NCBI GenBank assembly: GCA_022787565.1
Contig: JALFVN010000017.1
Span: 1-34,273, forward strand
From: Clostridiales bacterium
GTDB taxonomy: Bacteria; Bacillota; Clostridia; Oscillospirales; Oscillospiraceae
Direction of reading: 5' to 3'
Length of the DNA: 34,273 nt
Position 1 is the stretch's first letter. Every line of letters starts with the position of its first letter. Shown here piece by piece: positions 21,705 through 28,931 of this stretch. Both the position numbers and the translations under genes were made by a program. The notes under the pieces are model-generated. The model did not search any database. It was not told the DNA's origin and saw only the letters and a list, made by a program, of their open reading frames with translations.

Positions 21705-23498
21705 TTGAAGCATCCTGCCCTGGTCAGTGTTCTGGCTGTGGCCCTTGCCGTTGTCAGCCTGCTCACGCTTCTTTCCGGCGCGATCTGTACAGGAAAAGCG
21801 GTAAAGGATAACAATGAAAATATCAGGCAGCTTGAAATTTTGTCGGATAAAACGGAGAAGGCCTCTTTACTCCTGCGGAAAGCGGAGGAGGACAGAGGGG
21901 CGTTTGAGAGCACGGACGCCAGCCTGACCGGGGTCCGGACCCAGTACGGCACGGAGCTGTCTGAGTACCGCAAGACGCTTTCCGAGCACACTGCCACAAG
22001 AGCGGGACTTGTTATGGGAAGAAGCGCCCTGGGCACCGCCTATGGGGCAATAAACAGCGGCAGAGAGCAGCTGGAACAGGGACGTGCCGCCTATGAAGAG
22101 GGCGCGGCGGCCTTTGACCAGGTCTACCAGCAGTATCTGACGGGCAAGGAAGGTCTTGAGAAAGGCTGGGAGGCCTATAACGAGGCGGTAAAGCAGCTGG
22201 AGGCCAATTCCGCGGAGTTGGAAGAAAAGCGGAAGCAGGTGGAGACCATGCTGGCTGCCATCAGTGCCACAAAGGAGACCATTGCCGGGCTGAAGGAGCT
22301 TATCTCCGGCCTGGAGGAGCAGATGCCCGCGGATCAGGAGGCCCTGGAAGCAAAGCTGAAGGAGCTGGAGGACCTGATCAATGAACTGTCGCCCAAGCTC
22401 AGCGAATATGAAAAGCAAATGCTGCTGTATAATACAGCCTGCGCACTGGTGGATGATGCCGATAAGCTGATGGCCCGGCTCATCGAAGAGGGATACAGCG
22501 AAGAGGAAGTCAGGGCAAAGGCCGACGAGCTTTGTATAGGGGCATTCGGCATGAGCTATGATGAGCTGAAGCTCTGGCTGGAAAATAACGAGCCCGTTCT
22601 GGACGAGGAAAACCAGGAAATCGAGGAGAGCCGGGTCCAGATCGAGCTGACCCAGGAGCAGTACGAAGCGCTGCTTAAGCTGATAAGCGAAAACAAGGAT
22701 CAGCTCCGTAAGGCCAGGGAGGCTCTGGAAGCAGCGGAGAACCGGCTTGCCGAACAGGAAGCGCAGCTTCAGGCGGCCCTGGAGGCTATGGATGAGCCGG
22801 CAAGACAGCTTGCCCAACTGAAGGCTCAGCTGGAAGAGGGACAGAGGCAGCTGGAAGCAGGGGAACCTGCCATTCTGGAAGGAAAGGCCCAGCTGGACGA
22901 GGCCAGGGCCGGATTGGAAGCGGCAGAGGACGCACTGGAACAGGGGAAAAGGCAGTTGGATGTGGCCTGGGCCCAGATGAGCGCAAAGGAAAAGGAACTG
23001 AAGGAGCAGTCAGAGGAGCTGAAAGCGGAAAAACAACGGCTCGAGGGCGTGTATGCGGATATCGGCGCCATGGAGGAGACGGTGGACAGCTTCGAGAGTC
23101 TGGAAAGCCGCTGCGCCTCCGCCAGGGCCGCGCTGATGGCCTATGACGGGATCGCCCGCCGGGTGGGCGAGGGCGGCGAGCTGATCGCCTCAGCCCAGGC
23201 GGAATGGGAGGAAATGCAGAAAAGCGGGACCAGAGAATACCGGGGCCGACTTGCAATGAGTATTCTGATGATTCTCTGCGGCGTTTTCGGTATCCTGCCG
23301 GCGCTGATTGCTTTTGAGAGGATCAGGTGCCGCAGCCTGTGGCTGTTTGCCCTGGGCTCAGCACTGCTGGCTGCGGGCAGCGAGCTTTGCAGCCTGCTTC
23401 TGGGCAGGGGACTGCTGTACACGGCCATCTTTGTGGTGATCTTCGGAATCATTCTTCTTCCGCTGACAATAGAACGCAAAAAAATTAAACAGAGCTGA
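21705..23498 (+). CDS. Large coiled-coil membrane protein with four membrane helices
   Basis: With the TTG start at 21705 the product has 597 residues. It begins with a membrane helix (about 4-27, MKHPALVSVLAVALAVVSLL). A very long helical, heptad-like region follows (about 35-505), rich in Glu, Gln, Ala, Lys and Leu, with QLEEGQRQLEAG and GLEKGWEAY-like repeats. It ends with three membrane helices (about 516-537, 545-566, 570-589) and a basic tail. The long coil probably lies outside the cell between the first and second helices, as in YhgE/Pip-type or FtsX-like permease proteins that carry LxxG-rich coils, but no such domain is clear. The function is unknown. The start is chosen because GGAGG lies 8 bases before TTG; an ATG five codons earlier contains that site inside the gene. 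Its terminator hairpin overlaps the stop codon. Confidence 0.82.
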   Translation: MKHPALVSVLAVALAVVSLLTLLSGAICTGKAVKDNNENIRQLEILSDKTEKASLLLRKAEEDRGAFESTDASLTGVRTQYGTELSEYRKTLSEHTATRAGLVMGRSALGTAYGAINSGREQLEQGRAAYEEGAAAFDQVYQQYLTGKEGLEKGWEAYNEAVKQLEANSAELEEKRKQVETMLAAISATKETIAGLKELISGLEEQMPADQEALEAKLKELEDLINELSPKLSEYEKQMLLYNTACALVDDADKLMARLIEEGYSEEEVRAKADELCIGAFGMSYDELKLWLENNEPVLDEENQEIEESRVQIELTQEQYEALLKLISENKDQLRKAREALEAAENRLAEQEAQLQAALEAMDEPARQLAQLKAQLEEGQRQLEAGEPAILEGKAQLDEARAGLEAAEDALEQGKRQLDVAWAQMSAKEKELKEQSEELKAEKQRLEGVYADIGAMEETVDSFESLESRCASARAALMAYDGIARRVGEGGELIASAQAEWEEMQKSGTREYRGRLAMSILMILCGVFGILPALIAFERIRCRSLWLFALGSALLAAGSELCSLLLGRGLLYTAIFVVIFGIILLPLTIERKKIKQS

Positions 23499-23517
23499 GA
23501 AATCAGCTCTGTTTTTT
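23481..23517. terminator. Bidirectional terminator overlapping the stop codon
   Basis: AACAGAGCTGA (23488-23498) pairs perfectly with TCAGCTCTGTT (23503-23513) around a GAAA loop, with a T run to the right and an A-rich run to the left. The left arm includes the TGA of the coiled-coil protein gene. It also lies just past the galE stop at 23530 on the other strand. Confidence 0.92.
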
Positions 23518-23529
23518 CGTTTCAAATCT

Positions 23530-24546
23530 TTATTCGCCGTAGCCCATGGGGTTTTTGCTCTGCCAGGCCCAGGTGTCGCGGCACATGTCCTCCAGACCGT
23601 ATTCCGCCTTCCAGCCCAGAAGCTCCGCGCTCTTGTCCGGGCTTGCGTACACGGTGGCCAGGTCGCCGGGACGGCGGGGCGCGATCTTATAGGGCACCTT
23701 TTTGCCGGTGACCTTTTCAAAGGCGTGGACCATGTCCAGAACGCTGTAGCCGTTGCCGGTGCCCAGATTGAAGACACTTTCGCCCTTGTGCTGCCGCATG
23801 TAGTTGATGGCGGCCACATGTCCCCGGGCCAGGTCAACCACATGGATGTAGTCCCGCACGCCGGTGCCGTCGGGGGTGTCGTAATCGTCGCCGAAAACAT
23901 TCAGGTATTCCCGGCGGCCGATGGCCACCTGAGAAATGAAGGGCATCAGGTTGTTGGGAATGCCTCTGGGGTCCTCGCCGATCAGGCCGCTGGCATGGGC
24001 GCCGATGGGGTTGAAATAGCGCAGAAGAACAATGGCCCAGTCATTGTCGGACTTGGCGGTGTCCCGCAGGATCTGCTCGGACATGTATTTGGTCCAGCCA
24101 TAAGGGTTGGTGCACATGCCGGTGCGTGAGACCTCCCGGAGAGGCATCTCGTTGTCCCCGGAATAGACGGTGGCGGAGGAGGAGAACACGATGTTCTTTA
24201 CCCCATGATCCCGCATCACCTCGCAGAGGGTAACCGTGGAGAACAGGTTGTTGTCATAATATTCAAGGGGCATGGCCACAGACTCACCCACGGCCTTCAA
24301 GCCGGCAAAGTGGATGACGCAGTCGATCCGGTGCTTGTCAAAGATGGCGTTCATAGCCTCCCGGTCACGCACGTCCTTCACATAAAAATCCACATGCTTT
24401 CCTGTGATCTGCTCCACCCGCTCAATGGCTTTGGGGCTGGAGTTGACCAGATTGTCCACCACCACAACACCCATGTCCTGCTGCAAAAGCTCAACACAGG
24501 TGTGGCTGCCAATGTATCCGGCGCCGCCGGTAACCAGTACGTTCAT
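23530..24546 (-). CDS. galE: UDP-glucose 4-epimerase
   Basis: The 338-residue enzyme is a typical GalE of the short-chain dehydrogenase superfamily. The NAD-binding GGAGYIGSHT is at residues 7-16, and the active-site FSSSATVYSG follows at 121-130. The catalytic pair is Y149-x3-K153 in NPYGWTKY. The substrate-loop motifs are RYFNPIGAH and GVRDYIHVVDLA. It interconverts UDP-glucose and UDP-galactose for sugar catabolism and cell-surface polysaccharides. The start at 24546 lies 12 bases after the stop of the nucleotidyltransferase gene, so both should be one transcript: one makes or loads a nucleotide sugar, and the other epimerises it. Length and motifs are complete. Confidence 0.96.
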   Translation of the reverse strand: MNVLVTGGAGYIGSHTCVELLQQDMGVVVVDNLVNSSPKAIERVEQITGKHVDFYVKDVRDREAMNAIFDKHRIDCVIHFAGLKAVGESVAMPLEYYDNNLFSTVTLCEVMRDHGVKNIVFSSSATVYSGDNEMPLREVSRTGMCTNPYGWTKYMSEQILRDTAKSDNDWAIVLLRYFNPIGAHASGLIGEDPRGIPNNLMPFISQVAIGRREYLNVFGDDYDTPDGTGVRDYIHVVDLARGHVAAINYMRQHKGESVFNLGTGNGYSVLDMVHAFEKVTGKKVPYKIAPRRPGDLATVYASPDKSAELLGWKAEYGLEDMCRDTWAWQSKNPMGYGE

Positions 24547-24558
24547 CAGTTTTCCTCC

Positions 24559-25467
24559 TCAGTCCAGCAGCGCTTCCGGGTACACACCCTGACGGCGAAG
24601 CTCTGCAAGATAATTGACCACGCTGCCCATATCTTCCTTGTAGGTGATGCCGTGCCAGGTCTCATGGCAGTTGAGGATACGGACGCTGCCCTTGCCCTCC
24701 TTGATAATGGAATTTGCCACGAAGGGCAGGAAGTATTCACATTTCAGGGGATTAACAGGCAGATTTTCGTCCAGCCAGGCGGGGAAGCGGTCGTTCAGCT
24801 CCTGCAGCATGGCCTTGCCGAAGCCCCAGCAGTTCATGGACACGGGCACACTGCCGGAGACAGGAACGAAGTTCACCCCATCCTCGGTGAACGCGGCGTC
24901 GTCGCCCCGCTTTTCAATGTGGGTGCGCTCCACCACGTCGGTCAGATAACCGTTTTCCACGCTGCAGATGCCCCGGGCCACGGAGCCGTTTTCCGTCACG
25001 GTCTTACGCAGCTCATAGGCCACCATGGCGTGCTCGTTTTCTGCGCGGTCCTCCTTGAGAAAATCAAACAGGGTGGAATAGGCAGTGGGGCCATAGAAAT
25101 CATCCGCGTTGATGACGGCAAAAGGCCCGTCCACCACACCGGCGCAGCACATCACCGCGTGGCCGGTACCCCAGGGCTTGACCCGGCCCTCGGGAACAGA
25201 ATAGCCCTCCGGCAGCCTGTCCAGCTGCTGAAAGACGTATTTTACGTCAAAATACTTTTCCATACGCCGGCCGACAGCATTTTTGAAATCTTCTTCGATC
25301 TCGTGCTTGATGATGAAAACCACCTTGCGGAAACCGGCGCGGTATGCGTCGTAAAGGGAGAAGTCGATAATTGCGTGTCCATGGTCGTCCACTGCGGTGA
25401 TCTGCTTGAGTCCGCCAAAGCGGCTGCCCATGCCCGCGGCGAGAATGACCAGAGTTGGCTCCTGCAT
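24559..25467 (-). CDS. Sugar nucleotidyltransferase (NTP_transferase family)
   Basis: The 302-residue product begins with the nucleotidyltransferase signature LVILAAGMGSRFGGLKQI, a variant of the GxGxRxxPLTK loop that binds the nucleotide triphosphate. It continues with GTGHAVMCCAGVVDGPFAVINADDFYG, whose Asp-Asp pair holds the metal. Members couple a sugar 1-phosphate to UTP, dTTP, GTP or CTP; the substrate here is not evident. The start is ATG 25467, where GGAGG lies 10 bases upstream; longer frames begin in the promoter. galE follows after 12 bases, so the likely product is a UDP-sugar or related precursor for surface polysaccharide. The family assignment is firm; the substrate is inference. 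Confidence 0.88.
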   Translation of the reverse strand: MQEPTLVILAAGMGSRFGGLKQITAVDDHGHAIIDFSLYDAYRAGFRKVVFIIKHEIEEDFKNAVGRRMEKYFDVKYVFQQLDRLPEGYSVPEGRVKPWGTGHAVMCCAGVVDGPFAVINADDFYGPTAYSTLFDFLKEDRAENEHAMVAYELRKTVTENGSVARGICSVENGYLTDVVERTHIEKRGDDAAFTEDGVNFVPVSGSVPVSMNCWGFGKAMLQELNDRFPAWLDENLPVNPLKCEYFLPFVANSIIKEGKGSVRILNCHETWHGITYKEDMGSVVNYLAELRRQGVYPEALLD

Positions 25468-25500
25468 AACAAAACGCCTCCAAATTCTGAAATCGCCAAT

Positions 25501-25509
25501 ATTATACCA
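25501..25509 (-). promoter_or_regulatory. Extended -10 promoter of the nucleotidyltransferase-galE operon
   Basis: On the minus strand TGG directly precedes TATAAT (25509-25501), an extended -10 element, about 34 bases upstream of the start at 25467. A weak TGTACA lies near the -35 position. Confidence 0.6.
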
Positions 25510-25544
25510 AGATTTCCCGGCTTTGTACAGGGAAAATCCAACGG

Positions 25545-25579
25545 AAAAAAGTAAGCCCTGTCGGAAGACGGGACTTACT
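25545..25579 (-). terminator. Terminator of the recJ-relA-dtd-MBL operon
   Basis: AGTAAG (25550-25555) pairs with CTTACT (25574-25579), with an inner CC/GG and GTC/GAC, and a T run follows on the minus strand (25550-25545). It lies 10 bases past the stop of the MBL gene at 25590. Confidence 0.75.
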
Positions 25580-25589
25580 TTGCCGTTAG

Positions 25590-26201
25590 TTACATCATCA
25601 TTGCCTGGCGGCAATAGTAGTTGAAGCAACGCTCCTGCTCAAGGGTGCTGCATTCCATATGTCCCGGGTAAACCTCGTAGTCTCCGGGAAGGGCGCAGAG
25701 GCGCTTGAGGGACAAAAGCTCCTGCTCCATGTCGCCGCCCGGAAAATCCACCCGGCCGCAGCTGCCCTTGAACAGGGTGTCGCCGGTGAACAGCGCCTCG
25801 CCGCAGCGGATGGTGACGCCGCCGGGGGTGTGGCCCGGGGTCTCCATGATCTCAAACTTCATTCCGGCCAGCTCCAGCACATCGCCCTCGGAAAGGTGCC
25901 GCCCGTTTTCCGGCAGGGAGAAGGTCATGGGATTAAAGCTGCCCTTGGGAGTACAGTCCTTTTCATGAATGTAGATGGGGGCGCCGGTCTCGCCGGATAC
26001 AGCCAGGGCCGCGCCGGTGTGGTCAAAATGGCCGTGAGTCAGCAGAATGGCCCGGCATTTGAGCTTGTTGTCCTCCAGATAGTCCAGAATGGTGCTGCTC
26101 TCGTCACCCGGGTCGATGACTACGCATTCCAGCGTGTTTTCATTGCTTACGATATAGCAGTTGGCCTGTATGGGACCCACAGGGAGAGTTTTAATCAGCA
26201 T
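25590..26201 (-). CDS. Metallo-beta-lactamase-fold hydrolase (glyoxalase II-like, YcbL type)
   Basis: The 203-residue protein has the full MBL-fold metal set: THGHFDH with H56, H58, D60 and H61, then H124 in TPGHTPGG, D141 in FTGDTLF and H181 near the end (VYPGHM). The short length without the glyoxalase II C-terminal helical domain matches the YcbL-type group, whose members hydrolyse thioesters such as S-lactoylglutathione or related compounds. The real substrate here is unknown. The start is ATG 26201, 8 bases after AAAGGAG; an in-frame TTG two codons earlier is too close to that site. It lies 2 bases after the dtd stop, last in the operon, in the familiar Clostridia order relA-dtd-MBL. Confidence 0.92.
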   Translation of the reverse strand: MLIKTLPVGPIQANCYIVSNENTLECVVIDPGDESSTILDYLEDNKLKCRAILLTHGHFDHTGAALAVSGETGAPIYIHEKDCTPKGSFNPMTFSLPENGRHLSEGDVLELAGMKFEIMETPGHTPGGVTIRCGEALFTGDTLFKGSCGRVDFPGGDMEQELLSLKRLCALPGDYEVYPGHMECSTLEQERCFNYYCRQAMMM

Positions 26202-26203
26202 GT

Positions 26204-26647
26204 TCAAAGCTCCTTTGTATCAAGTAATATGGTAACAGGGCCGTCGTTCTGGGAACGGACCTGCATATCCGCGCCGAATTCGCCGGTGCCCACGGTAAAG
26301 CCCCGGTCACGGCACTGGCTGATTACCAGCTCGTAAAGGGGAATGGCCTTTTCCGGCCTTGCCGCCCGGGAAAAGCCGGGGCGTCGGGAGCGGCAGTCAG
26401 CATAGAGGGTGAACTGACTGACGATGAGAAGCTCCGCGCCGGCGTCGGCTGGGTTTACATTCATTTTGCCGTTTTCATCCTCAAATACCCGCAGGCCGCA
26501 GATCTTATCGGCAATTTTCATGGCCTCCGCCTCAGTGTCCTCCTCATGGACGCCCAGAAGCACCAGAAAACCCTTGCCGATGCTGCTTTTCATTGCCCCG
26601 CCGATCTCCACAGAGGCGGATTTAACTCTGGTAACTACTGCTCTCAT
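26204..26647 (-). CDS. dtd: D-aminoacyl-tRNA deacylase
   Basis: The 147-residue enzyme has the DTD fold signatures: start MRAVVTRVKSASVEI, the active-site motif SQFTLYADCRSRRPGF, and the cross-subunit NDGPVTILLDT motif near the C-terminus (the Gly-Pro motif that rejects L-amino acids). It removes D-amino acids, and glycine wrongly loaded on tRNAs, from tRNA and so guards translation. The length is standard. It lies 7 bases after relA and 2 bases before the MBL gene, in a tight operon on the minus strand. Confidence 0.96.
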   Translation of the reverse strand: MRAVVTRVKSASVEIGGAMKSSIGKGFLVLLGVHEEDTEAEAMKIADKICGLRVFEDENGKMNVNPADAGAELLIVSQFTLYADCRSRRPGFSRAARPEKAIPLYELVISQCRDRGFTVGTGEFGADMQVRSQNDGPVTILLDTKEL

Positions 26648-26654
26648 GCTTTTC

Positions 26655-28898
26655 TCACTTTCCGTTTCTGGTGACCTCGGTCACACCGGGGATAGAGGCC
26701 AGCCTGTTCATAATATATTTCAGCTCACCGGCATTTTTCACTTCCAGCGTTACATTGGTAAGGGCAATGCCCGCGCCGTTGTCTCTGGCGGAAAGAGTGC
26801 GGACCTTGGCGTTCAGGGCGTTGAGCACCGTGGCAATGTCCATGACCAGCCCGGAGCGGTCCTTGGAGATGATGATAATGGTGGTCACATAGCTGTCGGT
26901 GATCTGGCTTGCCCAGGAGACGCTGATCCAGCGCCCCTCGTCGGCCGGCTCCCGGCTGCGCCGCTGATAGTTTTCGCAGTCCTTGCGGTGGATGGAGACG
27001 CCCTGCCCCCGGGTGATAAAGCCGATAATATCGTCCCCGGGCACCGGCGTACAGCAGCGGGAGAATTTCACCAGACAGTTGTCCAGCCCGGCCACCAGAA
27101 TGCCGTGGACAGCCTTGCCTTCCTTTTTGGCGGCCTGCTGCTCCCGGCGCTCTGCGGCCTCGGATACCTTGTCCAGGGCGGTTTTCCGGTCCGGCTTTGC
27201 GCTGCGGGCCAACTCGTCCTTCAGGCGGTTTGCCGCTCTTGTGGCGGTAAGTCCGCCATAGCCGATAGCGGCATACATGTCCTCCGGCGCGCCGTAGGAC
27301 AGGCGCTTGAGGATGGGGGACATGATATCCTCGTCCAGTACGTCCTCCAGAGTAAGCCCGTTGTGCTTCAGCTCGTCCTCCAGCATCTCCCGGCCCCGGA
27401 TAATGTTTTCCTCCCGGCGCTCTTTTTTGTACCACTGCTTGATCTTGGTACGGGCAGAGCCGCTCTTGGCCACGTTGAGCCAGTCCCGGCTGGGGCCGGG
27501 GGCGGATTTGGAGGTGCGGATCTCCACAATGTCGCCGTTTTGCAGCACATAGTCAAAGTTGACGATGCGCCCGTTGACGCTGGCGCCCACCATGTGGTTG
27601 CCCACATCGGAATGGATGCTGTAGGCAAAGTCGATGGGGGTGGCCCCGGCGGGCAGATTGATCACGTCGCCCTTGGGGGAAAACACGAACACCTCGTCGG
27701 CGAACATGTCGATCTTCAGATTGTGGAAAAAGTCCTGCGCGTCAGATTCCTGCTGGCTCTCCAGCAGGCGGCGGACCCAGGCAAACTTGTCCTCGTCGCC
27801 CATGCGGACGGAGTTTCCCCCGTCGTGCATCTTGTACTTCCAATGGGCGGCGATGCCATACTCGGCGGTGTGGTGCATGTCCCAGGTGCGGATCTGCACC
27901 TCAAAGGGGATGCCCTCGGAGCCGATGACGGTGGTGTGTACGCTCTGGTACATGTTTGGCTTGGGCGTGGAGATGTAGTCCTTGAAGCGGCCCGGCACGG
28001 GCTTGAACATGTCGTGGATCACGCCCAGAACATTATAGCAGTCGGGAATGGTGTCAACGATGACGCGGAAGGCGCACAAATCAAAAATGCCGTTGATGTC
28101 CAGCTTCTGAGCGTACATCTTGCGGTAGATGCTGTATACATGCTTGATCCGGCAGAAAATGGTACAGCTGATGCCCTCCTCGTCCATGCGTTTTTGTATT
28201 TTGTCCTTCATGGAGGACATGAATGCCTCCAACTGGGGCATTTTCTTTTCCAGCGTCTCGGTGATCTCCTTGTAGCCGGTAGGGTCCAGATACTGGAGCG
28301 AAAGGTCTTCCAGCTCCCACTTGGCCCTTTGCATGCCCAGACGGTGAGCGATGGGGGCGTAGATCTCCATGGTCTCAAGGGATTTGCTGCGCTGCTTGGC
28401 GGCGGTCTGGTAGGCCATGGTGCGCATATTGTGGAGCCGGTCTGCGATTTTGATCAGGATGACGCGGATGTCCTTGGCCATAGCCATGAGCATCTTGCGC
28501 AGGTTTTCCATCTGCTCGTCTTCCTTGCTGGTATACTGCACCCGGGTCAGTTTGGTGACGCCCTCCACGATATCGGCCACCGCCGTGCCGAACTGCCGGG
28601 CGATGTCCGCGTGGGTCAGGCTCGTGTCCTCGATTACGTCATGGAGCAGGGCGGCAATGATGGAGTCCTCGTCCAGACCCATGTCCACAGTGATGTCCGC
28701 TGCGGCAATACAGTGGGTCACATAGGGGGAGCCGTCCTTCCTGAGCTGCCCCTCATGGGCGTTGCGCGCCATCTCATAGGCAGAGCGGATGCGCGCAAGA
28801 GACATGCCGTGTCCATTGGCTTCAATCTTTTTTTCCAGTTCTTCATACATTGCGTCCGGGTCAAGGGGGGTATGCTGTTCTTTTTTCATTTCGTCCAT
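26655..28898 (-). CDS. relA: Bifunctional (p)ppGpp synthetase/hydrolase RelA/SpoT (Rel)
   Basis: The 747-residue protein has all Rel domains in order. An HD hydrolase domain (about 46-160) keeps its metal site (H62 and HDVIED with H86-D87), so hydrolysis is expected. The synthetase domain (about 240-350) has RFKDYISTPKPNMYQSVHT. A TGS domain follows (about 400-465), then helical and zinc-finger-like regions (LVKFSRCCTPVPGDDIIGF with Cys pair), and an ACT domain ends the protein (about 670-747). It makes and breaks the alarmone ppGpp in response to amino-acid starvation through the ribosome. It lies 33 bases after recJ and 7 before dtd. The ribosome site AAAGGAG is 12 bases from ATG 28898, a little far. 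Length matches Gram-positive Rel (about 735). Confidence 0.96.
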   Translation of the reverse strand: MDEMKKEQHTPLDPDAMYEELEKKIEANGHGMSLARIRSAYEMARNAHEGQLRKDGSPYVTHCIAAADITVDMGLDEDSIIAALLHDVIEDTSLTHADIARQFGTAVADIVEGVTKLTRVQYTSKEDEQMENLRKMLMAMAKDIRVILIKIADRLHNMRTMAYQTAAKQRSKSLETMEIYAPIAHRLGMQRAKWELEDLSLQYLDPTGYKEITETLEKKMPQLEAFMSSMKDKIQKRMDEEGISCTIFCRIKHVYSIYRKMYAQKLDINGIFDLCAFRVIVDTIPDCYNVLGVIHDMFKPVPGRFKDYISTPKPNMYQSVHTTVIGSEGIPFEVQIRTWDMHHTAEYGIAAHWKYKMHDGGNSVRMGDEDKFAWVRRLLESQQESDAQDFFHNLKIDMFADEVFVFSPKGDVINLPAGATPIDFAYSIHSDVGNHMVGASVNGRIVNFDYVLQNGDIVEIRTSKSAPGPSRDWLNVAKSGSARTKIKQWYKKERREENIIRGREMLEDELKHNGLTLEDVLDEDIMSPILKRLSYGAPEDMYAAIGYGGLTATRAANRLKDELARSAKPDRKTALDKVSEAAERREQQAAKKEGKAVHGILVAGLDNCLVKFSRCCTPVPGDDIIGFITRGQGVSIHRKDCENYQRRSREPADEGRWISVSWASQITDSYVTTIIIISKDRSGLVMDIATVLNALNAKVRTLSARDNGAGIALTNVTLEVKNAGELKYIMNRLASIPGVTEVTRNGK

Positions 28899-28931
28899 GT
28901 GCGATCACTGCTCCTTTGCCCAAAACTCTGG

